Shown here: piece after piece, positions 34,901 to 48,719 of the stretch | How the letters are laid out: every line of letters begins with the position of its first letter | Position numbering within the stretch: position 1 is the stretch's first letter | Source of the DNA: Eriocheir sinensis | Lineage: Eukaryota > Arthropoda > Malacostraca > Decapoda > Varunidae | Direction of reading: 5' to 3' | DNA: 64,000 bases | NCBI RefSeq assembly: GCF_024679095.1 | Contig: NC_066562.1 | Coordinates: 8,745,398-8,809,397, forward strand | Program-made: the position numbers and the translations under genes | The notes under the pieces: generated by a model | Database searches by the model: none | What the model was told of the DNA's origin: nothing | The model's input: only the letters and a program-made list of their open reading frames with translations

Positions 34901-35387
34901 TAGGAAGGAAGGAAGGAAGACAGTGGGTTGTTGAGGTTTGAAGGAGGAAAAAAGAAAGGAAGGAAGGAAGGAAGGATGGAAGAAAGGAAGGAAGGAAGGA
35001 AGGAAGAGAGGAAGACAGTGGGGTTTGTGAAGTTTTAAGGAGGAGGAAGAAAGAAAGGAATGAATGAATGAAGGAAGGAAGGAACGAAGAGAGGAAGAGA
35101 GTGGGTTGGTGGGGTATTTAGGAGGAGGAAGGAAGAAAGGAAGGAAGGAAGGAAGGAAAGGAGGGAGGAAGACAGTAAGTTGATGTGGTATTTAGGAGGA
35201 GAAAGAAAGAAAGGAAGGAAGGAAGGAAGGAAGAAAGGAAGGAGGGAAGGAATAGGAGGAAGAAAGGGAGGGGAGTGGAGTGAGTTGGGATATTCGGAGG
35301 AAAGTATGAGGAAGGGAAAAGGGAGGAAGGGAAGGGAAAGAAGGAAGAAAATACCACCACCACCACCACCACCACCACCACCACCAC
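34901..35387 (+). repeat. (GGAA)n domain with 74-95-bp higher-order units, and (ACC)n
   Basis: (GGAA)n blocks separated by a spacer around GAAGACAGTGGGTTG; CAGTG-type landmarks fall at 34921, 35016, 35099 and 35173. Ends in (ACC)n at 35353-35387. Confidence 0.88.
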
Positions 35388-35560
35388 TACCAACAACAAC
35401 AACACCCCCTCCCCTCACTCCCTCCCCCTCCCCCCAATGCAGCTTGCGGGACCCGACTCACGCGTTGACCTCCCCATGACCTCCGCCGCGACCTCTTAGT
35501 GACCTGCGTCGCTTTACACGGCTTCTAATTAACACATTCCTAGGTGGGCAGGTGTTGGGG
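35388..35560. other. Complex island with four GACCT words in ~45 bp
   Basis: TTGACCTCC, ATGACCTCC, GCGACCTC and GTGACCTGC lie in direct orientation between 35464 and 35506, followed by TTCTAATTAACAC and GGCAGGTG. Confidence 0.5.
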
Positions 35561-36090
35561 GGGCGGACAGGTGAGGGGGGGCTAAGTGGGCAAGGGGGGG
35601 AAGGAGGGAGGGAAAGGTGTGGAAGGGAGGACCGATAGGAAGGTAAATAGTTTGGAAAATTGTACAGGGGGATTTTATGGACATGGGAAATAGGTAGGTG
35701 GGTAAGGGAGGGGAAAGAAGTGGGCAGAAGCGTTGAGGTGAAGGAAGGAAAGGGAGGAGGATAAGGGAGATGGGCAAGGATGAAGGGTGGAAGGAATGGG
35801 CAAGGAAGGCGAAAGGGAGCAATAGAGAGAAGCAGAGGAATAAGGGAGGAGAGGAGAGAGATTGGCAAAAAGTACGAGATGAAAAAGGGGGAGGAAACGA
35901 TAAGGATTTCAGGGAGTTAAGGGAGAGAAACTGGGTGGGAGGAAAGGGGGGAACAACAGGTAGATAAGAGTATGTGGGGAGAGGTATTAAGGGAGATGGG
36001 TAAGGGGTGGGAGGGTAAGGTAAGGGAGTTTATAGATAGGGTTGAAAGGAGGGAGAGCTTGCGAGGGAGGTTGGGGGGGGGTGGGGGGCA
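35561..36090. other. G-rich purine block
   Basis: GGGGA-rich sequence with several G-runs (near 35558, 35576, 35595 and 36070). No gene seen. Confidence 0.7.
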
Positions 36091-36375
36091 AGTTCCAAGC
36101 ACTACCTTCCTTCCTTCCTTCCTTCCGTCCTTCCTTCTTCTCTCAACCTTCCTTCCTTCCTTCTTTCCTTCCTTTCCCGCCCACATCCTGTCTCTCTCCC
36201 TTCCTTCCTTCCTTCCTTCCTTCCTTCTTTCCTTCCTTTTCCGCCCACATCCTGTCTCTCTCCCTTCCTTCCTTCCTTCCTTCCTTCCTTCCTTCTCCTC
36301 TCAACCTTCCTTCCTTCTTTCCCCTTCCACATCCGGTCTCCCTCCCTCCTGTCTCTCTCTCTCTCCCTTCCGTTA
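36091..36375 (+). repeat. (CCTT)n domain with ~65-75-bp spaced spacers
   Basis: TTCC tetramers broken by recurring spacers TCTCTCAACC and CCGCCCACATCCTGTCTC, mirroring the opposite-strand GGAA domain at 34901-35340. Confidence 0.9.
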
Positions 36376-36641
36376 TATCTTACTGCAAGATTTTAGTGGT
36401 TTTTTTTTTTTTTTTTAGTTTTTTGAAGGGGTGACTACGTGAGTGTTTTTTCCTATAGAGGTGAGGGACAGGTTGCTAATTGCCGCGTGGGTATGGGTAT
36501 GTTGGGTTCGTTTTCCATTTGTAACGGTGATTCTCTTCCGTTCATAGTGTTTTTAGCATGTTTTTTCATCTTTCCAAAAATATCAGTTAGTCAGATGCCA
36601 TTCCCTACAAGCTTTCAACGAACAACTTTTACCTGGCAACG
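36376..36641. other. Mostly unique sequence
   Basis: Begins with a T-run near 36400. No ORF of note. Confidence 0.55.
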
Positions 36642-36822
36642 ATTTTTTTTTTTTTTTTTTACAGTAAAGGAGACAGCTCAAGGGCGTAAAAAAAAAAGAA
36701 AACAATATTAAAGAAAAAAAAGGCCCGCTACTTACTGCTCCTGAATAGAGTATGAAGGAGTGGCCAAAAAGAGAGGTCAATTTCGGGAGGAGAGATGTCC
36801 AGATACCCAATATACGCCAATA
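36642..36822 (-). mobile_element. SINE-like element, copy B
   Basis: Read on the minus strand it contains TCCTCCCGAAATTGACC, GAGCAGTAAGTAGCGGGC, a T-rich segment, GCCCTTGAGCTGTCTCC and a terminal A-run at 36643-36660. It aligns along its length to 39890-40043 on the plus strand. An A-tailed, dispersed ~150-180-bp repeat fits a SINE or the 3' end of a LINE. No pol III box was identified. Confidence 0.7.
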
Positions 36823-36920
36823 TAGTAATTTTCCCTGTTATTCTGTTAGTAATACATATGACACAAGTCTGGTATGAATGAAAAAAAGTACATGAGGGTT
36901 GACGGGAGGGAATGATAACT
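36823..36920. other. Unique spacer
   Basis: Separates the SINE-like copy from the satellite. Nothing recognised. Confidence 0.5.
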
Positions 36921-37430
36921 AAGGAAGCATATATGAATTTTCTAAGTCAAGACGTATAGTAACTGTTTGGGGTTTTGTTAGGTTAGGTTACGTTAAGTTT
37001 AGGGTATCTTCAAACACATGATAGCCAGCGCCTTACGGTATAAATCAACATAGAATGACCTCACTTTGTTGTATAGAAAGTCTCATTAGTAAGGAAGCAT
37101 ATATGAATTTTCTGAGTCAAGACCTATAGTAACTGTTTGGGGTTTTGTTACGTTAGGTTAGGTTAAGTTTAGGGTATCTTCAAACGCATAACAGCCAGCC
37201 CCTTATGGTGTAAATCAACAAAGAATGACCTCACTTTGTTGTATAGAAAGCCTCATTAGTAAGGAAGCTTATATGAATTTTCTGAGTCAAGACCTATAGT
37301 AACTGTTTGGGATTTTGTTAGGTTAGGTTAGGTTAAGTTTAGGGTATCTTCAAACACATGATAGCCAGCACCTTATGGTATAAATCAACAAAGAATGACT
37401 TCACTTTGTTGTATAGAAAGTCTCATTAGT
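36921..37430 (+). repeat. 170-bp satellite, 3 units, with internal TTAGG words
   Basis: AAGGAAGCATATATGAATTT or close variants start at 36921, 37091 and 37261, exactly 170 bp apart, with few substitutions. Each unit includes GTTAGGTTAGGTTAAG or one-base variants, and ends near TCTCATTAGT. Confidence 0.94.
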
Positions 37431-38545
<1,115 letters not shown>

Positions 38546-38637
<92 letters not shown>

Positions 38638-38715
38638 TTTCGCACCTGTATATCAGAATTAATTAAGCAAACTCGGTGTCCTTGTCCAGGTGTGGGAGGT
38701 TAGGCAGGTAAAGTA

Positions 38716-38764
<49 letters not shown>
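38546..38764 (+). repeat. (TC)n and (GT)n arrays flanking a short island
   Basis: (TC)n at 38546-38634 and (GT)n at 38719-38764. The island between reads AGAATTAATTAAGC and GTCCAGGTGTGG. Confidence 0.94.
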
Positions 38765-38767
<3 letters not shown>

Positions 38768-38851
38768 ATTGTGTTCTCACCTGGTTTACCTAGTTTTAAA
38801 TTCTTCGAAGGTATGATTTTTTGTTATTATTTGAATTCGATTTAAATTTTT
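38765..38851. other. AT-rich spacer
   Basis: Weak similarity to the inverted copy beyond 41262 may extend into here. Confidence 0.4.
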
Positions 38852-39031
38852 AGGTAATTGTTTTTTGCCCACCTCATTGAAAGCCTTTGATTATATGAAG
38901 ATTTTTATTGTTAACCTTCTTTTATTTCACTATTTCGTTATATGGAGTCATCATTGTCCTCTTTGATAGTGTTTTTTCGTTGTGTGTCGTGTTATTTTTG
39001 TTGTTTGTGGTGGTTGTGGTATTTTTTTCCT
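38852..39031 (+). repeat. Dispersed ~180-bp repeat, plus-oriented arm
   Basis: Matches the reverse complement of 41082-41262 along its length. Shared landmarks are TGCCCACCTCA, TTTCACTATTTCGTTATATG and TTTTTTCGTTG, ending in GGTATTTTTTTCC. Confidence 0.85.
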
Positions 39032-39269
39032 TCGCTTTCCTTCTTTTCCCTCACTTCCTTATTCCCTTCGCTTTTTCCATCCTCATATATATCTTCCTTC
39101 AAACACCCCAACTTAATCCCCCTCCACCCTTTCTTCCTCCTATTGCTTCCTTCCTTCCTTCCTTCCTTCCTTCCTTCCTTCCTTCCTTCCTTCCTTCCTT
39201 TCTTCCTGCCTTCCTTCCTTCCTTCCTTTCTTCCTTCCTTCCTTCCTTCCTTCCTTTCTTCCTTCCTTT
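39032..39269 (+). repeat. Pyrimidine stretch and (CCTT)n array
   Basis: (TTCC)n at 39147-39269 with TTTC and CTGCC interruptions. Confidence 0.92.
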
Positions 39270-39889
39270 CATTAGTAAGGGACGAAAAGGTAATCATTGG
39301 GGTGTTGAGACATTAGTTATTTTTGTCTTCGTGTCTCTGCAAGGCCCCATCCCGTTAGTCTGCACCGTCTTCAGGCAATTAGTCACCTGGCCGGGTACAC
39401 ACCTTTTAATGAGCGAGGGAAGCCGTACAGGTGGTCACGGGGTGCGTTTGCGGGTAAGAACTTTTTATACTGAAGGCCGCGAGAGTTACGAGGAGAGTAT
39501 TTATATGGGTAGTCATTTTCGTAAGGGTTTTTTTTTTCTCTATGTTAAGTTTTGTCCCGTTATGTTGCATCCTTGTTTTATTTTTTTTATTTTCACTGTT
39601 CTTTTCTGTTCCTTATTTTTTTCGATTTTTTCCTCGTTTTGTTTTGTTTTGTTTTGTTTTCTCTTTCCTCCTCCTCCTCCTCCTTCTCCTCCTTTCCCTT
39701 TTCTTTCTTCGATACTTCTGGTTATATATTGAGCTATTCGTCACCTCTTTCGTTTCTTTCATTTCGTAGCAAGAGAAGAATGGCAAGAGAATGTTCGTTA
39801 AGAAGTTGTATATATTATTGTTATTATTTCCATACATTCGCTGCCTCCCTACAGCAAGAAGGACATCCATTTAGACTTTTTACTGCTAT
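39270..39889. other. Mostly unique stretch
   Basis: 39290-39530 is mixed, GC-richer sequence with CACCTGG and ACAGGTGG. (TTTTG)n at about 39636-39660, then short (CTC)n. No convincing coding signal. Confidence 0.55.
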
Positions 39890-40043
39890 TATATGGTATC
39901 AGGACACCCCTCCTCCCGAAATTGACCCCTCTTTCGGCCACCTCTTTGGATTCTTTTTAGGAGCAGCGAGAAGCGGGCTTTTTTTTATTTTTTTCATTTT
40001 TTTGTGTGCCCTTGAGCTGTCTCCTTTGTAAAAAAAAAAAAAA
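39890..40043 (+). mobile_element. SINE-like element, copy A
   Basis: Carries TCCTCCCGAAATTGACC (39911-39927), GAGCAGCGAGAAGCGGGC, a T-rich stretch, GCCCTTGAGCTGTCTCC and an A13 tail ending at 40043. The minus strand reads YKGDSSRAH, the signature of the shared 3' end. No clear target-site duplication was found. Confidence 0.7.
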
Positions 40044-40384
40044 TGCTCAACCCGAGTACAATGAAGGAAGGTGCTCATTTTATCCTTATTTTTCTCATTA
40101 TTTTCATACATCCACTAAGCACAACAACGAAGATAGTATTCATTGATGTTTTTTACTACTATCATTTCCTCCATTCACAACTCGGATGCGGTAGAGGAAG
40201 ATATTCATTCGTTTCTCATTATATATTTATTTGCTCGTCGAGGAATGCTATTGTTAAGGTTGCCGCCGTGTCAGTGTGGCTGGGTGCGCGGCGCGGGGTC
40301 ACGGGCGGGCCATCCATTAACAGACTTTTCACTCGTGTAACAGGACCACAAGAGCGGCTTCGACAAATGAGGCAACAATGCGAG
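40044..40384. other. Unique stretch, GC-rich at its end
   Basis: AT-leaning to about 40255, then GC-rich (GGTGCGCGGCGCGGGGTCAC). No supported gene. Confidence 0.55.
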
Positions 40385-41081
40385 GCGGGGCGACCAATGA
40401 ACTTCACAATACTGGGAGTGGAGACGAGCAACGGGGGAAAGAATGCGAGCGAGATACACTACACTGATCCTTTATGCTTCCTCCTGCCTTGAGAATAAAA
40501 AAGATCGGAAGTGTAACAGACGAGGAAAGGCGACCAATGAACTTCACAATACTGGGAGTGGAGACGAGCAACGGGGGAAAGAATGCGAGCGAGATACACT
40601 ACACTGATCCTTTATGCTTCCTCCTGCCTTGAGAATAAAAAAGATCGGAAGTGTAACAGACGAGGAAAGGCGACCAATGAACTTCACAATACTGGGAGTA
40701 GAAACGGAGCAAATAGGGGAAAGAAGGAGAGCGGGATACACAACATTGATTTATTATATTCCCTCCCGCCATGGAAATAGGAAATATCGAAAGCGTAAGA
40801 GAGTATATATTAAGCGAGGCGAGGCGACCAATACAAGGAGTGGAGATGGAGTAAAGGGGGAAAGAATTCGAGCGAGATACACTACACTGATCCATTTTGC
40901 TCCTCCCGCCTTGGAAATAGGAAATATCGAAAGCGTAAGAGAGCATATATTAAGCGAGGCGAAGCGACCAATGAACTTCACAATACAGGGAGTGGAGACG
41001 CAGCAACGGGGAGGAGGAAGTCGAGCAAGATATACACTGATCCATTATGCTTCCTCCTGCCTTGGAAATAGGAAATATCGG
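40385..41081 (+). repeat. 140-bp tandem repeat, 5 units
   Basis: CGACCAATGAACTTCAC starts at 40391, 40531 and 40671, with CGACCAATACAAGG at 40825 and CGACCAATGAAC again at 40965 (spacings 140, 140, 154, 140). The first two units are almost identical, suggesting recent duplication. Later units carry GGAAATATCGAAAGCGTAAG. Confidence 0.94.
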
Positions 41082-41262
41082 AGGAAAAAAATACCACCAC
41101 CACCACAACCACCAAAAATAACATGACATACAACGAAAAAATGCTATAAAGAAGGCAATGCTGACCCCATATAACGAAATAGTGAAGTAAAAGGAGAGTA
41201 CCAGTAGAAATCCACATATATTCAATGGGTTTCAGTGAGGTGGGCAGAAAACTATTGCCTTG
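41082..41262 (-). repeat. Dispersed ~180-bp repeat, minus-oriented arm
   Basis: Inverted counterpart of 38852-39031. It seems inserted within the 140-bp array, since unit-like words (CCTTGGAAAT, GAACTTCAC, CAGCAACGGAGGAAAGAAGG) resume after it. Confidence 0.85.
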
Positions 41263-41521
41263 GAAATTAAATTGAATAAATATGAACTTCACTGTGCAGC
41301 AACGGAGGAAAGAAGGAGAAAGAAATAGAAAGGATGAGAAGCGGAAGAGACTAATAAAAACAGAACAATACTGAGAAAATAAATAAAAGGAACCGAAGCA
41401 AACGAAAGAAAAAAATAAATAAGAAAACCGAAGCAAATCAACATAAAGGAAAAAAAATCAGAAAAATATAAAAACAAAACAAACTTAAAATAAAACAAGT
41501 AAAACAAAAATAAGGTAACAT

Positions 41522-41524
<3 letters not shown>
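41263..41524. other. Diverged array remnant and A-rich sequence
   Basis: A decayed 140-bp-type unit to about 41330, then A-rich sequence. Confidence 0.6.

Positions 41525-41583
<59 letters not shown>
41525..41583 (+). repeat. (GT)n microsatellite, about 59 bp
   Basis: Uninterrupted GT dinucleotides. Confidence 0.97.
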
Positions 41584-41584
<1 letters not shown>

Positions 41585-41705
41585 GTCCTGCCCGCTATGA
41601 TAGATGACCGCCTAGTATTGGATTCCTGACCTGCTTTCTGTGACCTCTTGACCTCGCAGGATGCCGGCAGCGAGGTCACCGGGTATTATGCAGTTTGACC
41701 TATCC
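41584..41705. other. Complex island with five TGACCT/AGGTCA words
   Basis: CTGACCTGC, GTGACCTC, TTGACCTC, GAGGTCACC and TTGACCTATCC fall between about 41626 and 41703. Confidence 0.5.
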
Positions 41706-42900
<1,195 letters not shown>

Positions 42901-43320
42901 TCTTTCTCTTAATGTCTTAACTTTACCTTACCTTACCTTAACTTTCCCTACCTTACCTAACCTTACCATTCCTTACCTAACGTTACCTTACCTAACCTTA
43001 CCTTACCCAACCTAACCTTACCTTACCTAACCTAACCTTACCTTACCTAACTAAACCTTACCCTGCCTTACCTTACTTAACCTAACCTTACCTTACATTA
43101 CCTTGCCATACCTAACTTAACCTTATCTAACCTAACTTTCCCTTACCTTACCTAACCTAACCAAACCTTACCTTACCTAACCTAACCTTACCTTACCTTA
43201 CTTAACCCAACCAAACCTTACCTTACCTAACCTAACCTTACCTTACCTTTCCTTACCTTACCCTACGCTACCCTACCTTACCTACCTTACCTTGCCCTAC
43301 CTTAGCTTACCTGCCTACCG
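42901..43320 (+). repeat. (CCTTA)n/(CCTAA)n pentanucleotide domain, telomere-like
   Basis: About 400 bp of pentamers in which CCTTA alternates with CCTAA. CCTAACCTAACCTTA-type blocks recur and I count about 18 CCTAA. The minus strand therefore reads TTAGG/TAAGG. Variants CCAAA, CCCAA and CCTTG are scattered. Confidence 0.93.
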
Positions 43321-45720
<2,400 letters not shown>

Positions 45721-45789
45721 CCCATCTTTTTCCTATATTTCCCATCATTAAAGATCATTGGGCTCATGTTTAAGTTTCCCATAAGTAAG

Positions 45790-45860
45790 TGAGCAGTAAG
45801 TAGCGGGCTTTTTTTCTTTAATATTATTTTTTCCCGCCCTTGAACTGTCTCAAAAAATAT
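45790..45860 (+). mobile_element. SINE-like element fragment within the satellite
   Basis: GAGCAGTAAGTAGCGGGC, a T-rich stretch and GCCCTTGAACTGTCTC match copies A and B over about 70 bp. The A-tail is lost. Confidence 0.65.
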
Positions 45861-46988
45861 ATATAAAAAAATAAAGACAGGGAAAAAAGAGAATAGTATT
45901 AGAATAACTAAGATAATTTACCGCCAAACTATTTTTTTTTCTATATACTTCCCCTCATTAGGATCATTAGGTTAATATTTAAGTTTCCCCTCAATAATAA
46001 AAACCAAAAAAAAAGATTAATATTAGAATAACTTAGAACATTTATGAACAACAACTTTTTATACATTTCCCATCATTAAAATCATAAGCTTTATATTTTA
46101 CTTTCCTGTCAGTAATAAAAAAAAAACAGGAAAAAATAATGGAAGAATAACTCAGATAATTTACGGGGAATATTTTTTTCTCTATATATTTCCCCTCATT
46201 AAAATCATTAGGGTTATATTTAAGTTTCCTATCAATAATAAAAAAAACAGGAAAAAAATAGAAGAATAACTCAAATAATTTACGGGGAATATTTTTTCTC
46301 TGTATATTTCCCCATCATTAAAATCATCAGGTTTATATTTAAGTTTCCTCTCAGTAATAAAAACAATAAAAAAATGATTAATATAAAAATAAGTAAGAAA
46401 ATTTATGGCTAACTATTTTTTACATATTTCCCATCATTAAAATCATTAGGTTTATATATTACTTTCTTATCAGTAATAAAAAACAGGTAAAAATTATTAA
46501 TATAAGAATAGCGAAGAAAATTTGCGAATAACTGTTTTCTCTCTATATTTTTCCTCATGAAGATAATCCTATGTATACTTAAGTCTCCTATCAGTAATAA
46601 AAAACAATAACATAAGATTAACTAAGAATATATACGGCCAATTATTCCCTCTATATATTTCCCCTCATCAAGATAATTCTGTTTACATTAAAGTCTCCCA
46701 TCACGCTAATGTTCTCCGTATTTTTTGTGTTGCTGTAATAATAATAATAATAATTGCTAAACTACACTACCATCATTTCTTTTAATTTCCCATCATTAAG
46801 TTCATTTGGCTTGTGTGTAAGTTTCCTACCAATAATAAAAAACAATAATATAAGAGTAACTAAGAATATGTACAGCCAACTCTTTCCTCTATATTTCCCT
46901 TAATAACTCCTAAACTACACTCTCATCTTTTCTTTAAATTTCCCTTCATTAAGTTTATTGGGTCTGTTTTTAAGTCTCCTATCAGTTT

Positions 46989-47033
46989 TTCTTTTTTACA
47001 GCTAAGGAGTCAGTTTAAGGGCATAAAAAAAGG
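46989..47033 (-). mobile_element. SINE-like 3' end fragment within the satellite
   Basis: The minus strand reads GCCCTTAAACTGACTCCTTA followed by an A-rich end, a diverged version of the shared 3' end. Confidence 0.5.
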
Positions 47034-47135
47034 AAACATATATGAATACCTAAGAGAATTTACAGCTAACTATTCCCTCTATATATTTCCCCTCATAAAG
47101 CTAATTCTGTTTACATTTAAGTCCCCCATTACGCT

Positions 47136-47350
47136 AATCTTTTCCGTGCTGTTTATTGCTGTTCTTTAATCGGGGACACGTGACTCGGCGTAATTAATAC
47201 CATGAATAATTAAAAAAAAAAAATACCTACATTTTTGGGGGCCTCACCTGACGAATACCTTCCCTTAATTACCTGTCGCCACCTTGATTAGTCGCCTTAA
47301 TTACCTGTCCGCCGCTGGTATCAAACACTTGCTAATTGTTGATGTAAGTT
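47136..47350. other. Complex island with duplicated TTAATTACCTGTC motif
   Basis: CCTTAATTACCTGTCGCC (47263-47280) and CCTTAATTACCTGTCCGCC (47295-47313) are 32 bp apart. The island also has GGACACGTGACTC, CGTAATTAATACC and GCTAATTG. It is the clearest case of the TAATTA-plus-ACCTG pattern. Confidence 0.55.
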
Positions 47351-47499
47351 GGTGGGGGGGGGGCGGGGGGGGGTGAGCGCGTGATTTGCTGGTTTTTGCT
47401 TTATTGTTTTCCTTTTAAATGGTGGAGTTTTTTGAAGTAATATTTTTTTCAGGTGAATGTGGATGTTTTTTTTGTTATTGTTGTTATTGTTATTATCAT
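47351..47499. other. G-runs and an acceptor-donor-like site
   Basis: Runs of about 10 and 9 G separated by one C lie at 47354-47373. Further on, TATTTTTTTCAG (ending 47452) is directly followed by GTGAAT. Confidence 0.55.
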
Positions 47500-48045
47500 T
47501 AGTAGTATTAGTATTAGCATCTACCGTTTTGTTTGTTTTTCTTCTCCTTCCTTTTTCTCCATCTGTCCTTCAGTTTCCTCGGTTTCCCTTCACTTTCCTT
47601 CTCTTTTTCTTCCCCCCTTCATCCTTTTTTTTCCATCATTCAGTTTCCTCAGTTTTCCTTCACTTTCCTTCTCTTTTTCTTCCCCATCCATCCTTTTTCT
47701 CCATCTGTCCTTCAGTTTCCTCGGTTTCCCTTCACTTTCCTTCTCTTTTTCTTCCCCCCTCCATCCTTTTTTTTCCATCTTTCATTCAGTTTCCTCGGTT
47801 TCCCTTCACTTTCCTTCTTTTTTTCTTCCCCATCCATCCTTTTTTTCCATCTTTCATTCAGTGTCCTCGGTTTTCCTTTCCTTTCCTACTCTTTTTCTTC
47901 TCCTTCCATCTTTTTCATCATCCTTTCATTCAATTTCCTCAGTTTTCCCTTCACTTTCCTTCTCTTTTTCTCCCCCATCCATCTTTTTTATCCTTCTTTC
48001 ATTCAGTCTCCTCAGTTTTCCTTCCCTTTTCTAATTTTTTTTTCT
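47500..48045 (+). repeat. 72-bp pyrimidine minisatellite, about 7 units
   Basis: CAGTTTCCTC-type landmarks at 47571, 47641, 47713, 47787, 47859, 47931 and 48004 (spacing 70-74 bp). Units share CCTTCACTTTCCTTCTCTTT. Near-72-bp periodicity keeps three plus-strand frames open for 179-280 codons. These Phe/Ser/Leu ORFs are not gene evidence. Confidence 0.92.
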
Positions 48046-48496
48046 TTTCTTTTTGCTTCAAGATTTCTATAGTCTTCTTTTTCAATATTTTCCTCTTCTT
48101 CTTTTATTATTATTGTTCCTATCGTTTTAATTCTCCTCCTTTTCCTTCTCTTCCTCCTACTACTTTTACTATTACTACTACTACACTCCTCCTTCTCCTC
48201 CTCCTCCTCCTCCTCCTTTTGTTCAATAGCTCTTGTAATACTTCTTCGCCATTATGTATTTTCTGTAGTATTCCTCAAGTACCATTTTATAAGGCGTAAA
48301 AAGCTCTCTTATCTTGTTCAAACATTTATTTTATCCTTAAATTTCAATTCCGCGCGGATGTCACGTCTGTTGGCGAAGATTTGATTTTTTTTTCTTTTAA
48401 GGTTTCAATATCTATTCCCTAAGCTTCATTACGTGTCTATATTGCCTATATTGTCTTTCCTTTCCACCTTCATTCCTTTCCTCCCTTCTTCCTTAT
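48046..48496. other. T/C-rich then unique sequence
   Basis: (CTC)n near 48185-48217. 48220-48470 is unique, with no supported gene. Confidence 0.65.
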
Positions 48497-48719
48497 TCTA
48501 ATTTCCTTCTGTTATCCTTCATTTACTTTTTTCTTTTTTCTTCACTTTCCCTCCCTCTTTTCCCTTCCCTTCTTATTCTTCTCTTTTTACCAGCATTTCT
48601 TATTTCCTTCCTTTTCACAATTCTCCTTTTCTCCTTTTTTTCTTCCTCTTCCTCTTTTTCTTCGCCTTTTTCTGGCAACTCTTTATTCCTTCTTCCTTCT
48701 TCCTTTTCCTCTATCATAC
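48497..48719 (+). repeat. Dispersed pyrimidine duplicate of 44540-44710
   Basis: TAATTTCCTTCTGTT, then TTTTCCCTTCCCTTCTTATT and CTTTTTACCAGCATTTCTT, follow the same order as in the 44.5-kb copy with small indels. Confidence 0.75.

Larger units (their letters stand above)
45721..47135 (+). repeat. AT-rich ~120-bp satellite, about 11 degenerate units
   Basis: CCCATCATTA/CCCCTCATTA landmarks at about 45741, 45951, 46069, 46192, 46311, 46430, 46551, 46661, 46789, 46941 and 47089. Common spacing is 118-123 bp. Each is followed by a TTTAAGTTTCC-like word and a GTAATAAAAA segment. Copies differ strongly, so the array is old. Confidence 0.85.

Noticed and set aside
38908..39732. 274-codon plus-strand ORF
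   Set aside because: Crosses the 180-bp dispersed repeat, a CCTT array and unrelated sequence. No conserved motif.
47457..48299. 280-codon ORF, the longest in the window
   Set aside because: Runs through the 72-bp minisatellite and beyond with Phe/Ser/Leu composition. Parallel ORFs exist in the other two frames.
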